Assembly: GCA_021234155.1 (NCBI GenBank)
Contig: JAJEKV010000505.1
Location: 101,886 to 165,885, forward strand
Direction of reading: 5' to 3'
Length of the DNA stretch: 64,000 bases
From: Isoetes taiwanensis
Lineage: Eukaryota > Streptophyta > Lycopodiopsida > Isoetales > Isoetaceae
Of the stretch, positions 1 through 10,352 are shown piece by piece. The position numbers were made by a program, and so were the translations under genes. Under the pieces are notes generated by a model, which was not told where the DNA came from, did no database searches, and worked only from the letters and a program-made list of their open reading frames with translations. Position 1 is the first letter of the stretch, and every line of letters starts with the position of its first letter.

Positions 1-2600
1 TTGATAGATTGGATTGCAAAACCGGCATAAAATCAAAGTATGAAGAGTAGAATCTCCAAAAACAATCAAGCTATGGCGTGACCGCCATAGCTAGCTCTAT
101 CATAGTCCCGTAGGTTATCTTTGAAATACTTTGATCTATGAATTTCTAGCACGTGCATTTTGATAAAATCTGGTCATTTCTAATGGGATTCTTTTATAGG
201 GTGCGGGAAAGATGTTTGGCATTTCATTTTGCATAAATGTAATCATTTTTCTTTGTTTACTTTTTGCGACCAAAAATATGTTCTCCGGTTCTGTGTTGCG
301 ACTCCGCCATACTATGCCACAATCATAGCTTGAACCTCATGTTTTGGAAGCCTCCGGTTTGTTTGCTTAGGGAGAGCTTCCTTATTTCCCCCCTTTTGAT
401 CCTTTTCTGTGCAAAAGTTCTTGGAAACCAAACTTTAAGTTTGGTATCCTCATCTTTGCTTTGCTTTCTGGACCAAGTCCAGATATGCATCCACCCCCTT
501 TGACTACTTAAATGGTTTTTTGAACTGGGTGATTGTCATAGCCGATCTGCGGACCATCGGTTAGAAGTGATTGAATTGCCTCATGTGTCATGGTTGCGGC
601 TTTGTTGAATCGGGCATGGATCCTCCATCGAGCTCTTGGTGGATGGCAAAGAACACACTCTTCCAAAGATTCTTCCAGGATATTACGTTCAAAACATTTA
701 CATTGAAGAACTTGAAACCGTAGTTTTATGGTAAGCTATGTTCTTGTGTCTATTCTACTTCTATTATTTTATGATAAATATCTGGGTTGTGGAAGTTCTC
801 AATGTACTTAGATGTGCTTACGTTTGTCCTGTTTTGTTTTCTCAAGTAGCTTGGTCCCAGCAGATTATGTATTTTGATCCAGCCTAAGCATTTGAGTATG
901 TAGCACTCTGCCTCCACCAATTGCTTCTTTGCACAAGCCTCACGGATCTTTGCAAATGCAGCCAATAGAGATGTTGCAAATTGTAGGTAGAGTTGGTGGA
1001 TGGACTTGATTTGAGCATGTCCGGCTAGTAATGTTCCACCTTCTTTGTTTTTTTTCTTTCCATTTATTTGAGACTCACATTGTGATATCAAGAATGCTTC
1101 AAATTAGCCAAGTTTAGAAGTAAGTCACATTTGCCTTTATGAGTAATTCTAGTATTTGGTTATTGTCTTCAAAAAGTTAAATTGTTAAATTGTTATGATG
1201 GGAGTCTATTATTACATTCGTTGGAAATAGAAGAGTTTCAGTCTCATTGGTTTGCTATTTTGAGTGTTACTCGTGTGAGTTAACTTTGGTGCTTATTTCA
1301 TTCTTCATAAACATGACAAAGTTTATGAAGAATGTATAGGTCGATCATCATTTTGTATACTTGAGCTGATCAAGATTGTCTATCAAGATTGTTGTTTATA
1401 CAAGGTCAATAATGTCCAATGTAAACAATAGATTTTTCCCAATTTTTAGGTTAAAATATTTCAATCGATTGTCCTATTGGCGAATTTGTAGGCTATTTTT
1501 GATTGCTTATAATGGTTGACAATGTAACAGTTTGACTAAGGTATTATGTGAAATATTTACGAACACCAATTGATCATAAACGTAGTTGCAATAGCCTTTA
1601 ATATATTTCTCAAGCCAAGGCGAATCTGGCCTTCACCATTGAGGTAATGCTATGTAGAATGGAGGCATTGAATCTTTTTTGCATTTGTTATGCTTACCTA
1701 AATGTTGTATATGAGATGCAATGAAGCATATCATATAATGAACACTTGTATACACCGTAGATATTTATGAAACACGGTATACAACCGTAGATATGTTACA
1801 TATGAAAGGGAAAGACCACAACATGAAATAACTCGAAAACCATATGATCTTATAACGAAGCTTGGAAACACCGCCCATGTGATCCCGGAATTTGTTGGCA
1901 ATATGAGTAGTTTGTCTTATTGAAGGGTCGCCATTCAATCCTCACTAAAAATTGATTTTAGGTCTAGTTTGTGAATGGAAAATCCTATCTTAGTGATGAA
2001 GGGTATCAATCTTCACTAAAAAACGATTAAAGGTCTAAACATTTCTTTGATTGTGGGGCACCAATGTAGCAAATCCTCGTTATCGTCTACTATAGATTCA
2101 TATTATCTTGTGGAACATATTATGTCGTGAAAGCATTGGTTTTTCCTTTTCTGTCTGTGTTGCGTGAAAATGCAAGCACCATTGGCCTTTGTAATTCCAT
2201 GGGTTAGTGTGATCGCCAAGACCAAGGGCGTGTCCCAAAGTGATCGAAAGAGACAAACCAGATGAAAAAAACAAATCAGCATTCAAGTTCGATCTTAAAG
2301 AATAATCAAATAAAAAAACATGAAAACAAACGCTGAAACAGAAACCATAAAAACACACTTTCGCGTCACTGGAGGGCAACCCCTCGTGCGCAGCACCTTG
2401 TTTTTTTTAAGTTTTATTAGAATTTCATACTTACTTTTGCTAATTAAATCTTTTGCTTAGCTCTTCTACACTATTTGATGGGGAAAAAAATTTCCCCCCT
2501 CCCCATTTCCCGAGGTTCATGCTTGGGATTTCAACTCCAAGACTGAAGATCTAGACTATTAGTACTACTAGGAAAATGGCCAGCACTCGATCTTGGCCCT
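1..2600. other. No assignable gene; AT-rich flank
   Basis: I see no recognisable protein domain, RNA gene or complete repeat here. A minus-strand open frame of about 113 codons at 750-1091 (Leu/Ala/Lys-rich, opening with TTG rather than ATG) could be an exon remnant, but nothing in it matches a family I know. If the LTR to the right belongs to a minus-strand element, its internal region should lie here. No gag or pol motif is visible, so that element is probably truncated or non-autonomous. Confidence 0.4.
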
Positions 2601-2608
2601 CCAAGATC

Positions 2609-2623
2609 ATTGCTCTGATACTT
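2609..2623 (-). other. Primer-binding site (initiator-Met tRNA type)
   Basis: The minus strand reads GAAGTATCAGAGCA immediately after the end of the adjacent LTR. This matches the plant retrotransposon primer-binding core (TGGTATCAGAGC) that pairs with the 3' end of initiator Met tRNA. Its position directly beside the LTR end at 2625 fixes the element as minus-strand, with its body to the left. Confidence 0.6.
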
Positions 2624-2624
2624 C

Positions 2625-4167
2625 TATGACGTCCCCTGATTGTATACGACGCCCCGATCGTATAGAACTGGAATTCATCCCTCCTCTACAGTGCAAGCTC
2701 GCTGCCACGAGGCTGTCCACCTATTATCGGGCGGGCCCTCGATGGGGAGCAAGGACCCGACAGGGAAGAATAGACGTGTCATTCATCCCGTCCCCCGTGG
2801 GATCTACCTAGCTGCGGAAGCACATCAAACATGAGCACATAGCATCAAATAACATACATATCCACGAAGGGTGGCTCACTATAACATAGCATCTGTAACA
2901 ACAACATCAGTAACATCAAAATAAGGGGAATCCTATCTAAGACTCAGACTCAAGGGGATCGACTGACAGCTCGGGTCTCCAGAGGTCAAAGCAGACATAG
3001 TTCATAACAATTAGCTGGCATAGAACTGGTCATTGGGTAATCGACTCCATCCGCCCCTCCTGTGCATACTTTGCAGATAGGTTGATAAGTCTTGGAGCCT
3101 GACTGTAGCTTGCCGAGTGCATAGCCAAAGGGGCTACTCCTGGATTACATCTCCCCAGCTCTCGATGAGGCAGGAGGAGATAACTCCCTCTAGAAGATGC
3201 ATGCCAGTTACAGGCAGGCTAGAGAGCCACTGCTCGTCTACGACTTCAACGCCATTGAAGATGACGCATCACCCAAGAGGTGTCGAGCTCATACCTTGCC
3301 CACACTCAGTGGCAAGCTATTAGGCCTAGCCCACAGTGTACCCCAGTAGGCTTTACACACCATAGGGATCAACTGTAACCGGACAAGTCTTCCTTGCCAG
3401 TCGGTCTAACTTTGCCACCCACAGCCAGACGGATTCTTATGCCCAGGCCACACTAATTGGGAATTAATGAGGCTAGCTAGATACATCATCTACTAAGGTT
3501 TTCGGTGTCTCTACCTCCCTCCCAATACACAAGAATGCGCACAGAGTTAGAACATCATCATCCATAGAATCAAAATACAGAATAACATCTAATCTATCTA
3601 CCTAAACATACATGGTTAGGTTCCTTCGTTAGAGGCTGAGATCTTGGAATCTATGGGTCCTCTAAGGCTAATAGAAGATGCTAACTCGGCCTAATGTCGG
3701 TCGGGAAGTCGGCATTGCACAACAGATTGACCACATACCAGATCCCTGACTCGCTTCGACTCCATGAAAGGCATCCATGCTCTCGATCTGGCCAGAGACG
3801 ATCAAATGAGCGTGATTTATTAGGCAATGCTGGCTTCCCGACGTCTGGCAAGGCGGAATGGCGCAGGCACTGCTCTTGGAGACTGGAATCCGTAAAAGGA
3901 GACATTTTTAGGGTTCCTGCCTCTTTATGCCCACGTTTTAGGGTTAGGGTCTAATGGGCCATATGGCTCATATGGGGTATTGCCACGTGGCAATATAGGA
4001 TATATTCACATGTTGTATAACATGTGCAATCTAATAGGTTCTAATGGTTGTACCCCATGGTACAATCCTTTATGGTCGCCGTGTACATGTCATTATAGTC
4101 GACATGTACTAGTGATGTGGCAGTATAATATACGTATTTAGATCATATATTATGCTGGAACGTCACA
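2625..4167 (-). repeat. LTR of a minus-strand retrotransposon (family 1)
   Basis: A 1.54-kb block runs from TATGACGTCCCC on the left to GGAACGTCACA on the right, so its ends are imperfect inverted TG(T)GACGT sequences. A primer-binding site abuts the left end, making this the 5' LTR of a minus-strand element. A diverged copy in opposite orientation occupies about 56,919-59,021; that copy ends in a clean GGGGACGTCACA, which supports the boundary used here. Several short open frames inside, on both strands, are LTR sequence and are not genes. A GTTTTAGGGTTAGGGT stretch near 3,940 is a telomere-like word inside the LTR. No coding domain is present. Confidence 0.6.
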
Positions 4168-5790
4168 ATGATATCTTGAACATTTATTAGCGCTCTTAAA
4201 CCCCCACTCAGTCTTTATGGCTCCCATGTGTTCATGCTGTAAGCAAATATACATGAGACTTGGACAATAGTACTTGAGCGCCCAAACTGAGTTAGAAGCA
4301 TGGGAGATCTTTGTGAGCCTTTAGCAAGGCCTTGTTATTGTTTTATAGAAATTAAACTGTTGACACGAAATTATAGAAATTGACAACGTATTTGATCCAA
4401 CATTTTTCTTCGTCATTGTCGCATACATATTCTGCATTAAAAATTTAGTTTCCACAAAACAATATATGTCAGGTAACCGACAATATCTGCCAGGTAACGG
4501 TCATGTAATGGTGTAGTTGATAAGACATAGAAGAAGAAGAAGAAGAAGAAGAAGAAGAAGAAGAGATTTTAATGTAATCACCACAAGTTGATAAGACATA
4601 AAGACTAGGAAGCATCAAACTATAAGATAAAGATGTCAAACTGATGTAGAATGCCTTCGCCTATGTCTATGTGACTCTTGTTAAAGTGCACATACATTAT
4701 GCAAACTGCCAAGCAGGCCCAAAACGAACAGCTATCCCTAAAATCTTTGTGGTTAGTCTGGTTGCCTTTTTAACGTAGAAACCCCATTGTTTGAACCAGA
4801 GCTTACCCTTTTCAGTGAGAGAGTAGAGACCTACAATTGAAAGTCGATCATGTCGGGTTAGAAATCGACATGTCTTCACGAACTATAGCTTTACAATCTG
4901 GCGGAAATATGCATGCAAATGGAGCAGGCAGGGAAGCTTATAGGTGAAGATTCCTTCTCTGATTGATAACGGCTCGAAAATTCCACTAGTAAGATGCAAA
5001 AATATAGCGCCATGTGGGCAGCAAACACTGAAGTATGCTTATAAAAATGATTAATACCCGATTGGGGATCAAGATTGGATGATTAAGGTGAAACACAATT
5101 TTGTTTACCCACTTTATTCAATGGTTGAGATTGAGACAAAAATTTTGTGTCTGGAGCCACATATAAAATAATTGATTCATTTGGACTAACGTCTTAGTCA
5201 AATTTGATGGGACGTCATCTCAAGATGAATATCTTTGCAAGTGCTCAATATTGTTTAAAAGCCTAGATATTCGTAAATGCGCAAGTCTGTTCTCTTCCAT
5301 ATCAAAACAGCCTCTTTTATTTATGAAACATGCCTCTAAGATTTCCTCTCCTTGTGCGTGGCTTCAAAATACAAACAATGTTCTATTCAGCCAAATTGAA
5401 CTTGTGTTCGCTCGTCGTTTAGACACCTCAATACTTGTGCCAATTATTCCTGTAATTTAAGGTCAAAGAATTATTTTTCTTAGTCATTGGCCTCTAGAAA
5501 ATAGACTTTGCCTAGTTGATCTTGCCGGGACATTAACATGTGGATAAGCAGAGCTGAGCAAACAGTGTAACGCCATGGCACCGCATATTTTGAGAAGTAT
5601 AAGAAAATGGTGGCAAGCTGCAACCAGCAGGGTTTAGTGACTATCATTTTATCTGGTTGGTTGCTACATAACTCCAAATAGAAACACCTTTCAGGGACAG
5701 CATTACAGGCTCTTGCAAAACAATATCTCTAACACGACAGGTTTTAGTGGCCTAACTTCACAAGGTCCTCACCAGAAAGTTTTGTTGCTT
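4168..5790. other. Intergenic; no gene recognised
   Basis: AT-rich sequence between the LTR and the kinase gene's 3' flank. The only distinct structure is the AAG microsatellite near 4,530. Short open frames (for example plus 5251-5460 and minus 4697-4879) show no family resemblance and I do not support them as genes. Confidence 0.4.
4529..4565. repeat. (AAG)n microsatellite
   Basis: About twelve uninterrupted GAA/AAG trinucleotides. The flanking words 'gttgataagacata' occur both just before and about 60 bp after it, so a small local duplication surrounds the tract. Confidence 0.9.
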
Positions 5791-6460
5791 ATCCCTTGTC
5801 TGAGACATGCTCCAATATAATTTCTGGGTTACTTGTTTGCCAACCGTTGCTATATTCGATTATTCTAAGTCTGTATCTGTTCCCATGTTGTGAGTAATAA
5901 GAAGAGTCGATCATTTCCTCTGTATTTGCTGTATTAGCTCCCAAAAAAAGAAAACAGAAAGAATAACTTTGCAACTTGGAGTTACCTTTTGAGAGCAGAA
6001 GTATGAGCTCTTGAGAAACAAGACTCTAACATGCTAGTAGCTTGCCCTTTGTTTGACCTGAAATCCTTTCACCTCGCATCTTCATAATTACCATAAGGGG
6101 GCAAGTATCACAAAGCAAATTTGCAAACATCCCACGTCTGAGACATGTTCCAGAATAAATCCAGGTTACTTGCTTGCCAGCTTTTGTCATATTCAATTAT
6201 TCTAAATCTTACCTGTTTTCATGTGGATAAAAACAACCAAGCAAACAGGATTTAAGCAACCCATATTTTTGGGGTACAAAACCTGCAATCAGCAAGGGTT
6301 ACTAAGATGAGAATCATTTCATTTTCTGCTATATAAACTCCAAAAAGAAATAGAAGGAATAACTTTGCAAGTTAGAGTTACCTTTCAATATTTGTAGTAC
6401 AAGATCTTGAGAAACAGTATTATAAACATGAGAAAGTAGCATGCTCTCTGTTTGAACCCT
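5515..6460. repeat. Degenerate tandem repeat downstream of the kinase gene
   Basis: Two diverged copies of a roughly 340-400 bp block lie at about 5,795-6,060 and 6,135-6,460. Shared landmarks are 'gagacatg', 'attattctaa', 'aactttgcaa' with 'gagttacctttt', and 'cttgagaaaca' in the same order. A third, partial copy (5,515-5,735) shares the 'catgtggataa', 'aaccagcagggtt' and 'aactccaaa' landmarks. On the minus strand each main copy contains AAAG/GTAACT, a good plant 5' splice-site context. Duplicated 3' exons or UTR of the kinase locus are therefore possible but unproven. Confidence 0.5.
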
Positions 6461-6490
6461 TTCATCATGGTTCTTCCAACATGAAAACCT

Positions 6491-8671
6491 TTAGTAGCCA
6501 GCCATCTGTTTGAACCGTTTCATTGTTAATGCAGCAAGATTGCACGTCCATGGGTCCTCAAATGCCAATTCAATGATATTTTCTTCAGTTTTCAGTCTGA
6601 GAATATTGCAACATTTTAAACCTAATCTAATTTCTAAGGAAGAATAATCCTTAGCAAACTTTGTCCTATTCCAGCGTGGTCCTTGTGAAAACCTGTATTC
6701 TTTAGAATTCAAATACAGATTTGTATTTGCACTACCATCTATGCAGACGCTAAATTCAGCTTTGCCACAGGCCAAATATTTGTCCAACTGTTGACAGAGA
6801 CGCAAATCACACGATACCCATTCATCAATAGTCGCAGATTTACGTTGTCCACCTAAACCATATTTACTTATGGGCAGACAGTGGACCCGAATTTTTGCAT
6901 CCAGATCATTGGCATTCAATGTATAAGATGCCTTTTTTTCATGCTCTATTATGATGGGTTTGTCCATAATTACCACACTTGTGCCATCTCTATAAAGGCG
7001 ATCCCATTGGACAACAAAAATCTTGTATTCACCTGAACAGCTCCATTGTGCTGTGACTTCCTTCCCAATAGATGCTTCTGTCTGTACTATGAGTCCCTCA
7101 ATTCCATTTCCTGACACACTAGAAGTTGAACTTAAAGTATCATCAGTAGTGGATAATGAAGTGCTTCCCATATTTGTTAAAATTTCCTCTTTCACTTTCC
7201 ATAAACTTTGCAAAATGACTCCAAAATCAGTTGGCCGATTCTCAGGATTTTGTTGGCAGCATTTTCCAAGTAGCTCACAAAGCTTTTGTGGGGTTTCAGG
7301 AGGCCACACAGGTTCTAAAGCACTAAAATCTCCTGTGAGGATCTGGTAACAGGTAACTCCAAAGCTATATATATCAGTGGAAAATGAATAGCTTCTGCCA
7401 TCTGGTGATGATATTTCTGGTGCCATGTATCTCCTAGTCCCGACAGGCCTTGTGTTTAATGAATCTGAATGAAAATTGGCCTTAGACCGCCCAAAATCAG
7501 CGAGTTTAACTTGGAAATATTCTGTTCTACTAACGCCCATAACTTTTTTGTTAACCAGCATATTACTAGGTTTCATGTCTCTGTAAATAACTAAATTTCT
7601 ATGCAAGTAGTCCATACCTTTGGCAATCTGCAACATTATGTCTACTGCATCTTCAAGTAAAAATGGTGATGCATTATCAGGTCTCTTCCTCTCTCTGATT
7701 AATTTGTCAAGATCCTTTTCCAAAAGCTCCATAGCCAAGCAGATTTTGTCATTAGCTCTATAGACACCAATAAGTTGCACCACCTGTGGATGAGAAGGCT
7801 GTAAGCTTGCCATGATATCTTGTTCGTTACTATGGGCTTCGATTGCCATCTCCTTTACAGCTACTGGCAAACCAAGAATTGTAGCTTTTTTTACTATACC
7901 AAAACCTCCTTTCCCTAAAAATCCATTTGGCAAGTAATTTACATCCTTCATATGAATAAAGGGAATCTGGATAGGCTCTCGGCGAGAAGCATTAATCCTT
8001 TCCTCTATCTTTTTCTGCAGATGCTTTATCAAGCTGCCCTTAATACCGGATGTCATATGCAAATCCCCAACCTGTCTTAACAATTCAGAAAAATCATTGT
8101 GGGAATGCTGCTTCAACCAGGTCCGCGTGATGATGCCATCGTACTTCACCTTCATCTGCAGCTGCTTAATCTGCTGCACCTTCTCCTGATTTTCAGAAAC
8201 CAGGCATTCAAGGAGCCTGTTCAACATTTGGATATATTCCGTCATGTCCTCCAAAATGTCCATAAACTCATTAGGGTTTTCCTGCCATATCACTGCTGAA
8301 TGAAACCATGCCTCAGTCCTGTATTTTTTGACCAGTTCCAATGCGCGCTCCAGTACAAGTACCACACAATCTCCAACCTTATTTGTGGCCGGACTATCTA
8401 TCTCCTCTTGAAAGAACGCGTTCCAGTAACGAATGTATTCCAAAAGCTCACAACACCTTCTGCTGAGTAAAGAGCATTGTTCCTTGTTGATTGCTGCCTC
8501 TTTTGCACAGTCTATGACCATTTGAGCTACATTACATACTTTACCAGACCAATTTGTGTTAAATTCTAGCCCGTTTTCAGGTTGAATCTCGGGAGGTATT
8601 AAGGAACGGATTCTACCAATCCACTGCATTAGAATAGAAATAATACGTACAAAGAGATCCTTTAGGATCAT
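6491..8671 (-). CDS. MLKL-like protein kinase with HeLo/MCAfunc-type helical domain and C-terminal A9-like region
   Basis: Intronless 726-codon gene starting at ATG 8,671; the open frame continues 44 codons upstream but without an ATG, so an upstream exon is possible. Residues 1-190 are an all-helical N-terminal region with a hydrophobic first helix, like the HeLo/MCAfunc bundle of plant MLKL and MCA proteins. The kinase domain spans about 245-497: glycine loop GKGGFG (253-258), VAVK lysine 273, helix-C glutamate 283, YRD instead of HRD (363-365) followed by MKPSN, DFG (392-394) and APE (417-419). All catalytic residues are present, so activity is expected, unlike the pseudokinase of animal MLKL. 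A Ser/Thr-rich linker follows, then about residues 528-615 that resemble AIR9-type A9 repeats (WDR..DGT...YTLNA.DLD pattern), then a beta-rich tail. Plant MLKLs form oligomers at membranes in immunity; that role here is inferred. The gene is the only clean, unbroken coding region in the window. Confidence 0.85.
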   Translation of the reverse strand: MILKDLFVRIISILMQWIGRIRSLIPPEIQPENGLEFNTNWSGKVCNVAQMVIDCAKEAAINKEQCSLLSRRCCELLEYIRYWNAFFQEEIDSPATNKVGDCVVLVLERALELVKKYRTEAWFHSAVIWQENPNEFMDILEDMTEYIQMLNRLLECLVSENQEKVQQIKQLQMKVKYDGIITRTWLKQHSHNDFSELLRQVGDLHMTSGIKGSLIKHLQKKIEERINASRREPIQIPFIHMKDVNYLPNGFLGKGGFGIVKKATILGLPVAVKEMAIEAHSNEQDIMASLQPSHPQVVQLIGVYRANDKICLAMELLEKDLDKLIRERKRPDNASPFLLEDAVDIMLQIAKGMDYLHRNLVIYRDMKPSNMLVNKKVMGVSRTEYFQVKLADFGRSKANFHSDSLNTRPVGTRRYMAPEISSPDGRSYSFSTDIYSFGVTCYQILTGDFSALEPVWPPETPQKLCELLGKCCQQNPENRPTDFGVILQSLWKVKEEILTNMGSTSLSTTDDTLSSTSSVSGNGIEGLIVQTEASIGKEVTAQWSCSGEYKIFVVQWDRLYRDGTSVVIMDKPIIIEHEKKASYTLNANDLDAKIRVHCLPISKYGLGGQRKSATIDEWVSCDLRLCQQLDKYLACGKAEFSVCIDGSANTNLYLNSKEYRFSQGPRWNRTKFAKDYSSLEIRLGLKCCNILRLKTEENIIELAFEDPWTCNLAALTMKRFKQMAGY

Positions 8672-9390
8672 CAAAAACTCAATCAGAGTTAAAACTGCAC
8701 ATACCCAAATAGGCTGCTCCCCAAATGATACTCTGGCAGCAAGACAATAAGGGTAAAAGACAGGCACTGAAGGTGCACCGCATTGCAGATATGCTTGCAG
8801 CAAGTTACAGTAAGACTAAGAACTTGTTGCTTGCGCCTAATTTGTTGACTAATTAGCGCCCATGCCACAAAAACTCGTTTGCTAACTTTATCAAAGTTAT
8901 ACTTTGGCCCTTTCAAATTCTCTCTGATTTTGCATTTACACGGGATCCTTTCAGACTATGCGTGATTTTGCATTTATTTGTGATGGTTGACCAAACTCGA
9001 AATTACAATAACAGCTGTCGGTGCATGAAAGGGTGAAGGAATTTCCTAATCGTAGTTGACCTGCTTGCGGTCCCTACGTAATTTGCAGGCCATGTCGTGC
9101 TTTAAATTAATCGCCCGGCTTTGTTGTCGGATCACTGGTGTAGAGGGTTTTCTTCTACTGCTGGAAAGAAGAGAGGGTTTTCTACTGCTGCTAAGAAGAG
9201 ACATATCACGGATGGTATCCGGACCAAAACTCAATATAATTTTGGTTATAAACTCCAAACCTACTTATTTTAGTCTTCCAATGCAAACCATCTTCAAAAA
9301 TATGGTTTTCAATCTTTTCTGTGATGTGTACTAGACCATGTCTCACCCCAATTGATGTCCTTCATTAACAAGTACTCAATTCCAAGCAAC
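8672..9390. other. Kinase gene 5' flank; no other gene
   Basis: Sequence upstream of the kinase ATG, expected to hold its promoter and leader. The minus strand around 8,730-8,750 has a pyrimidine-rich stretch ending in CTGCCAG, a plausible 3' splice site, so an upstream exon could join near codon 1. No TATA box stands out. A short near-duplicate GAGGGTTTTCT(T)CTACTGCTG motif occurs twice at 9,140-9,195. Confidence 0.35.
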
Positions 9391-9394
9391 ATAT

Positions 9395-9592
9395 GTGCAT
9401 TCAACGTATTCAAGCACATTTGGTTTCTCAAATATACCTCCAGTGCTCGTGCTCCACGTAGCGCAATATGTCTTCAGTATTAAAAGTGCACGGTTTTCTA
9501 CTGCTATGAATACTTTGGTCACAAATAATAAATGTGATGTCTCTGCATACTTGAAGGAATTGCAATCTATGGCAGATCATATGGATGTTTAA
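9395..9592 (+). pseudogene. Ty1/copia gag (UBN2-like) fragment
   Basis: The last 45 residues of this frame (SARFSTAMNTLVTNNKCDVS followed by AYLKELQSMADHM) follow the copia gag pattern of a long helix, a 'kkgd-sv-eYl' turn and 'sladel'. The frame ends in TAA at once and no pol domain follows within the next kilobase, so this is a stub. Recognition rests on the pattern alone; a chance resemblance is possible. Confidence 0.4.
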
Positions 9593-9828
9593 CCCTTCTA
9601 AGGATATTCTTTATGAGCCAGAGCAGTGTGCTAGTGCATTCGCTCAGACAGGGAAATCAGTGATTATACAACTCGTATTTGTATGTATTCGGAATTTAGT
9701 TTCTCATACAGCTGTATGTCACTTCACGGGTTAGTTTCTTGATCTCAGTAGAATGCATTTTTGGCCTTGAAAGTCCTTAACAAAAAGAATAAATTTTGCT
9801 TGATCATGTTTGATTCTCCAGTTGCTTT

Positions 9829-10197
9829 GTGGAGCATGGAGTAGAGCCTTTGTGGGGACACTATCTGCCATATCAAGCTTACACATTTGGTTTTGTGTCT
9901 AATAAGTATAGTGCTCTTTGCATGCCTTGTTGGTTTGCCTTGAAACACTTTCCAATTGAATTGCAAGTCTCTGAGTTACTGATGGCTATTGTTAATGGTT
10001 TGGGATTGCATCTTGCCTACTCTATTGTCAATGGTTCCCGCATTTTTATTTCTCTGCCTATTTCTAGCTCACTACCAAAGTCTATCATGATTAGGAGTTG
10101 CCCTTTATTCTTCAAATATCATCTATCTTTGTTCAATGGTGAGTTAGGTAAGATGTTCCTTGAACAAGTTCTGAAGATTCTTGGTGGCTATTGTTAA
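9829..10197 (+). pseudogene. Possible LINE ORF1 (DUF4283-like) fragment
   Basis: An open frame of about 120 codons. Its middle (CWFALKHFPIELQVSELLMA, then IVNGLG) resembles the W-[VA]-L..[LF]P.E[LF]....L..I.N..G pattern of the DUF4283 domain found in plant LINE ORF1 and related gag-like proteins. No zinc knuckle follows. The 3' half is duplicated immediately downstream (10,195-10,352). I am not sure of this assignment; it could be unrelated hypothetical sequence. Confidence 0.3.
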
Positions 10198-10352
10198 TGG
10201 TCTGGGGTTCCATCTTGCCCACTCTATATTGGCAATGGTTCTCGCATTTGTATTTCTTTGCCTATTTCTACCTCACTACCAAAGTATGTCATGATTAGGA
10301 GTGGCCCTTTGTTCTTCAAATATCATCTATCTTTGTTCAATGGTGAGTTAGG
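9983..10352. repeat. Direct duplication of a ~160-bp segment
   Basis: The stretch 9,983-10,148 (from TGGCTATTGTTAATGG to GGTGAGTTAGG) recurs at 10,195-10,352 with scattered substitutions and one small indel. The copies begin 212 bp apart with about 46 bp between them. The second copy no longer keeps a long open frame. Confidence 0.8.

Noticed and set aside
3117-3954. Short plus and minus ORFs at 3.1-3.9 kb and their counterparts at 57.1-57.9 kb
   Set aside because: They recur only because both places are the same LTR; no domain and no consistent frame.
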